A DNA stretch of 64,000 nt. It comes from Thiocapsa roseopersicina (GTDB lineage Bacteria > Pseudomonadota > Gammaproteobacteria > Chromatiales > Chromatiaceae). The notes under the pieces are model-generated. The model was not told the DNA's origin. It searched no databases and worked only from the letters and a program-made list of their open reading frames with translations. The stretch lies in the NCBI RefSeq assembly GCF_900106925.1, contig NZ_FNNZ01000020.1, positions 1 through 64,000 of the forward strand. Reading direction: 5' to 3'. The position numbers and the translations under genes are program-made. How positions within the stretch are numbered: the stretch's first letter is position 1; each line of letters starts with the position of its first letter. Below, one piece after another: positions 63,562 to 64,000 of the stretch.

Positions 63562-63643
63562 GAGGGCGGTTCTCCAGGAGCGATCGGGATCGGAGGTGGC
63601 GGTTTATCCGTCTTAATTCTCTCGGAGATTGCTGCCGAACGCG

Positions 63644-63672
63644 TGACCGTGGCATGAATGTTTGATGACAAG
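63644..63672 (-). promoter_or_regulatory. Pho-box-like triple repeat upstream of pstS
   Basis: On the minus strand TGTCA, ATTCA and GGTCA follow each other at 11-bp steps (plus-strand positions 63666, 63655, 63644), about 85-110 bp before the pstS start. PhoB binds 11-bp direct repeats in tandem at pst promoters. The -10 hexamer is not clear. Confidence 0.55.
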
Positions 63673-63744
63673 CCGTTCGTGTCGGTTCATGCGTTCGGCG
63701 ATGCCGGTGTTGCCGCGGACGGGGAGACGAGCGTTGCGACCGAC

Positions 63745-64000
63745 TCAATAGTGATTCGGAACGAAGAGCTGCTCCGGCAGGGGCTCGCGATCGTAATCCG
63801 GATTGAAGACGCGGTCGGGGAGCGAGATCTGCTCGTGCGGCACCTCCTCGTAGGGTATCTGGCCGAGCAGATGTCGAATGCAGTTCAGACGCGCGCGTTT
63901 CTTGTCGTTGCCCTCGACGACGAACCAGGGCGCCTCGGGTATATTGGTACGTGCAAAGGTTTCCTCCTTGGCCTTCGTATAGTCTTCCCAACGGACCCGG
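63745..64000 (-). CDS. ppk2: Polyphosphate kinase 2, C-terminal part only in window
   Basis: The last 84 codons of a leftward gene. The segments RWEDYTKAKEETFARTN, PEAPWFVVEGNDKKRARLNC and IRHLLGQIPYEEV are the conserved end of class I PPK2 enzymes, which use polyphosphate to phosphorylate GDP or ADP, or the reverse. The start and Walker motifs lie right of the window. It precedes pstS by 183 bp in the same direction. Confidence 0.93.
   Translation of the reverse strand, partial: RVRWEDYTKAKEETFARTNIPEAPWFVVEGNDKKRARLNCIRHLLGQIPYEEVPHEQISLPDRVFNPDYDREPLPEQLFVPNHY

Overview
The window looks like chromosomal DNA of a high-GC gammaproteobacterium. A purple sulfur bacterium (Chromatiaceae, Thiocapsa-like) is my best inference, from the periplasmic rhodanese, a PHA-synthase-like DUF3141 protein with PHA synthase remnants, a heavy phosphate/polyphosphate gene load, and gammaproteobacterial markers such as cmoAB. 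No 16S rRNA gene is present, so the genus is a guess.

Positions 1-9330 are the right end of an integrated, apparently decaying conjugative element. A leftward F-type type IV secretion operon (dsbC-like, two half-length TraV-like lipoproteins, pilin, a periplasmic protein, a tiny RRXRR-like protein, and traC running off the window) is tightly packed with ATGA overlaps. Upstream lie a perfect DnaA box, an array of dyad repeats spaced 21-22 bp, a frameshifted UvrD-type helicase tail, and a P4-type integrase. The boundary is a 45-nt 3' half of tRNA-Arg(ACG), followed by the tRNA terminator.

Positions 9.4-30 kb are mixed chromosomal genes: a guanine-deaminase-like enzyme, DUF2076, an LprI-domain membrane protein, an EndA-like protein that has lost metal ligands, polyphosphate kinase 1, cmoA-cmoB-molybdenum-cofactor carrier, membrane proteins, PsiE, DUF29, malic enzyme, an ACR3 arsenite exporter, a rhodanese, and a broken ferredoxin gene.

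Positions 30-35 kb form a phosphate-starvation block: two esterases, a GT28 glycosyltransferase, an EamA/SMR-like protein and PhoU. Three Pho-box-like promoters share one geometry (11-bp direct repeat, 9 bp, -10 hexamer). Positions 35-44.8 kb run in one direction and encode acyl-CoA chemistry: MaoC-phosphotransacylase, acetate/butyrate kinase, FabI, DUF3141, an HSL-type hydrolase and a CoA-transferase with an extra C-terminal domain.

Positions 45-53.6 kb mix intact genes (a PstS homologue, HAD phosphatase, GDPD, SRPBCC/GyrI protein, LMW phosphatase, EEP nuclease, ACP) with four 3'-end gene remnants (PhaC twice, PPK2, FabH). Positions 53.6-64 kb, all leftward, hold PPK2 (partial), pstS-pstC-pstA-pstB, a second, lipoprotein PstS, a Fic-like protein without the catalytic histidine, a ZIP-like permease interrupted by two cyclic-nucleotide-binding domains, and an atypical pyruvate kinase. 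With ppk1, ppk2, three PstS proteins, PhoU, PsiE and GDPD, phosphate acquisition and storage is the dominant theme of the chromosomal part.
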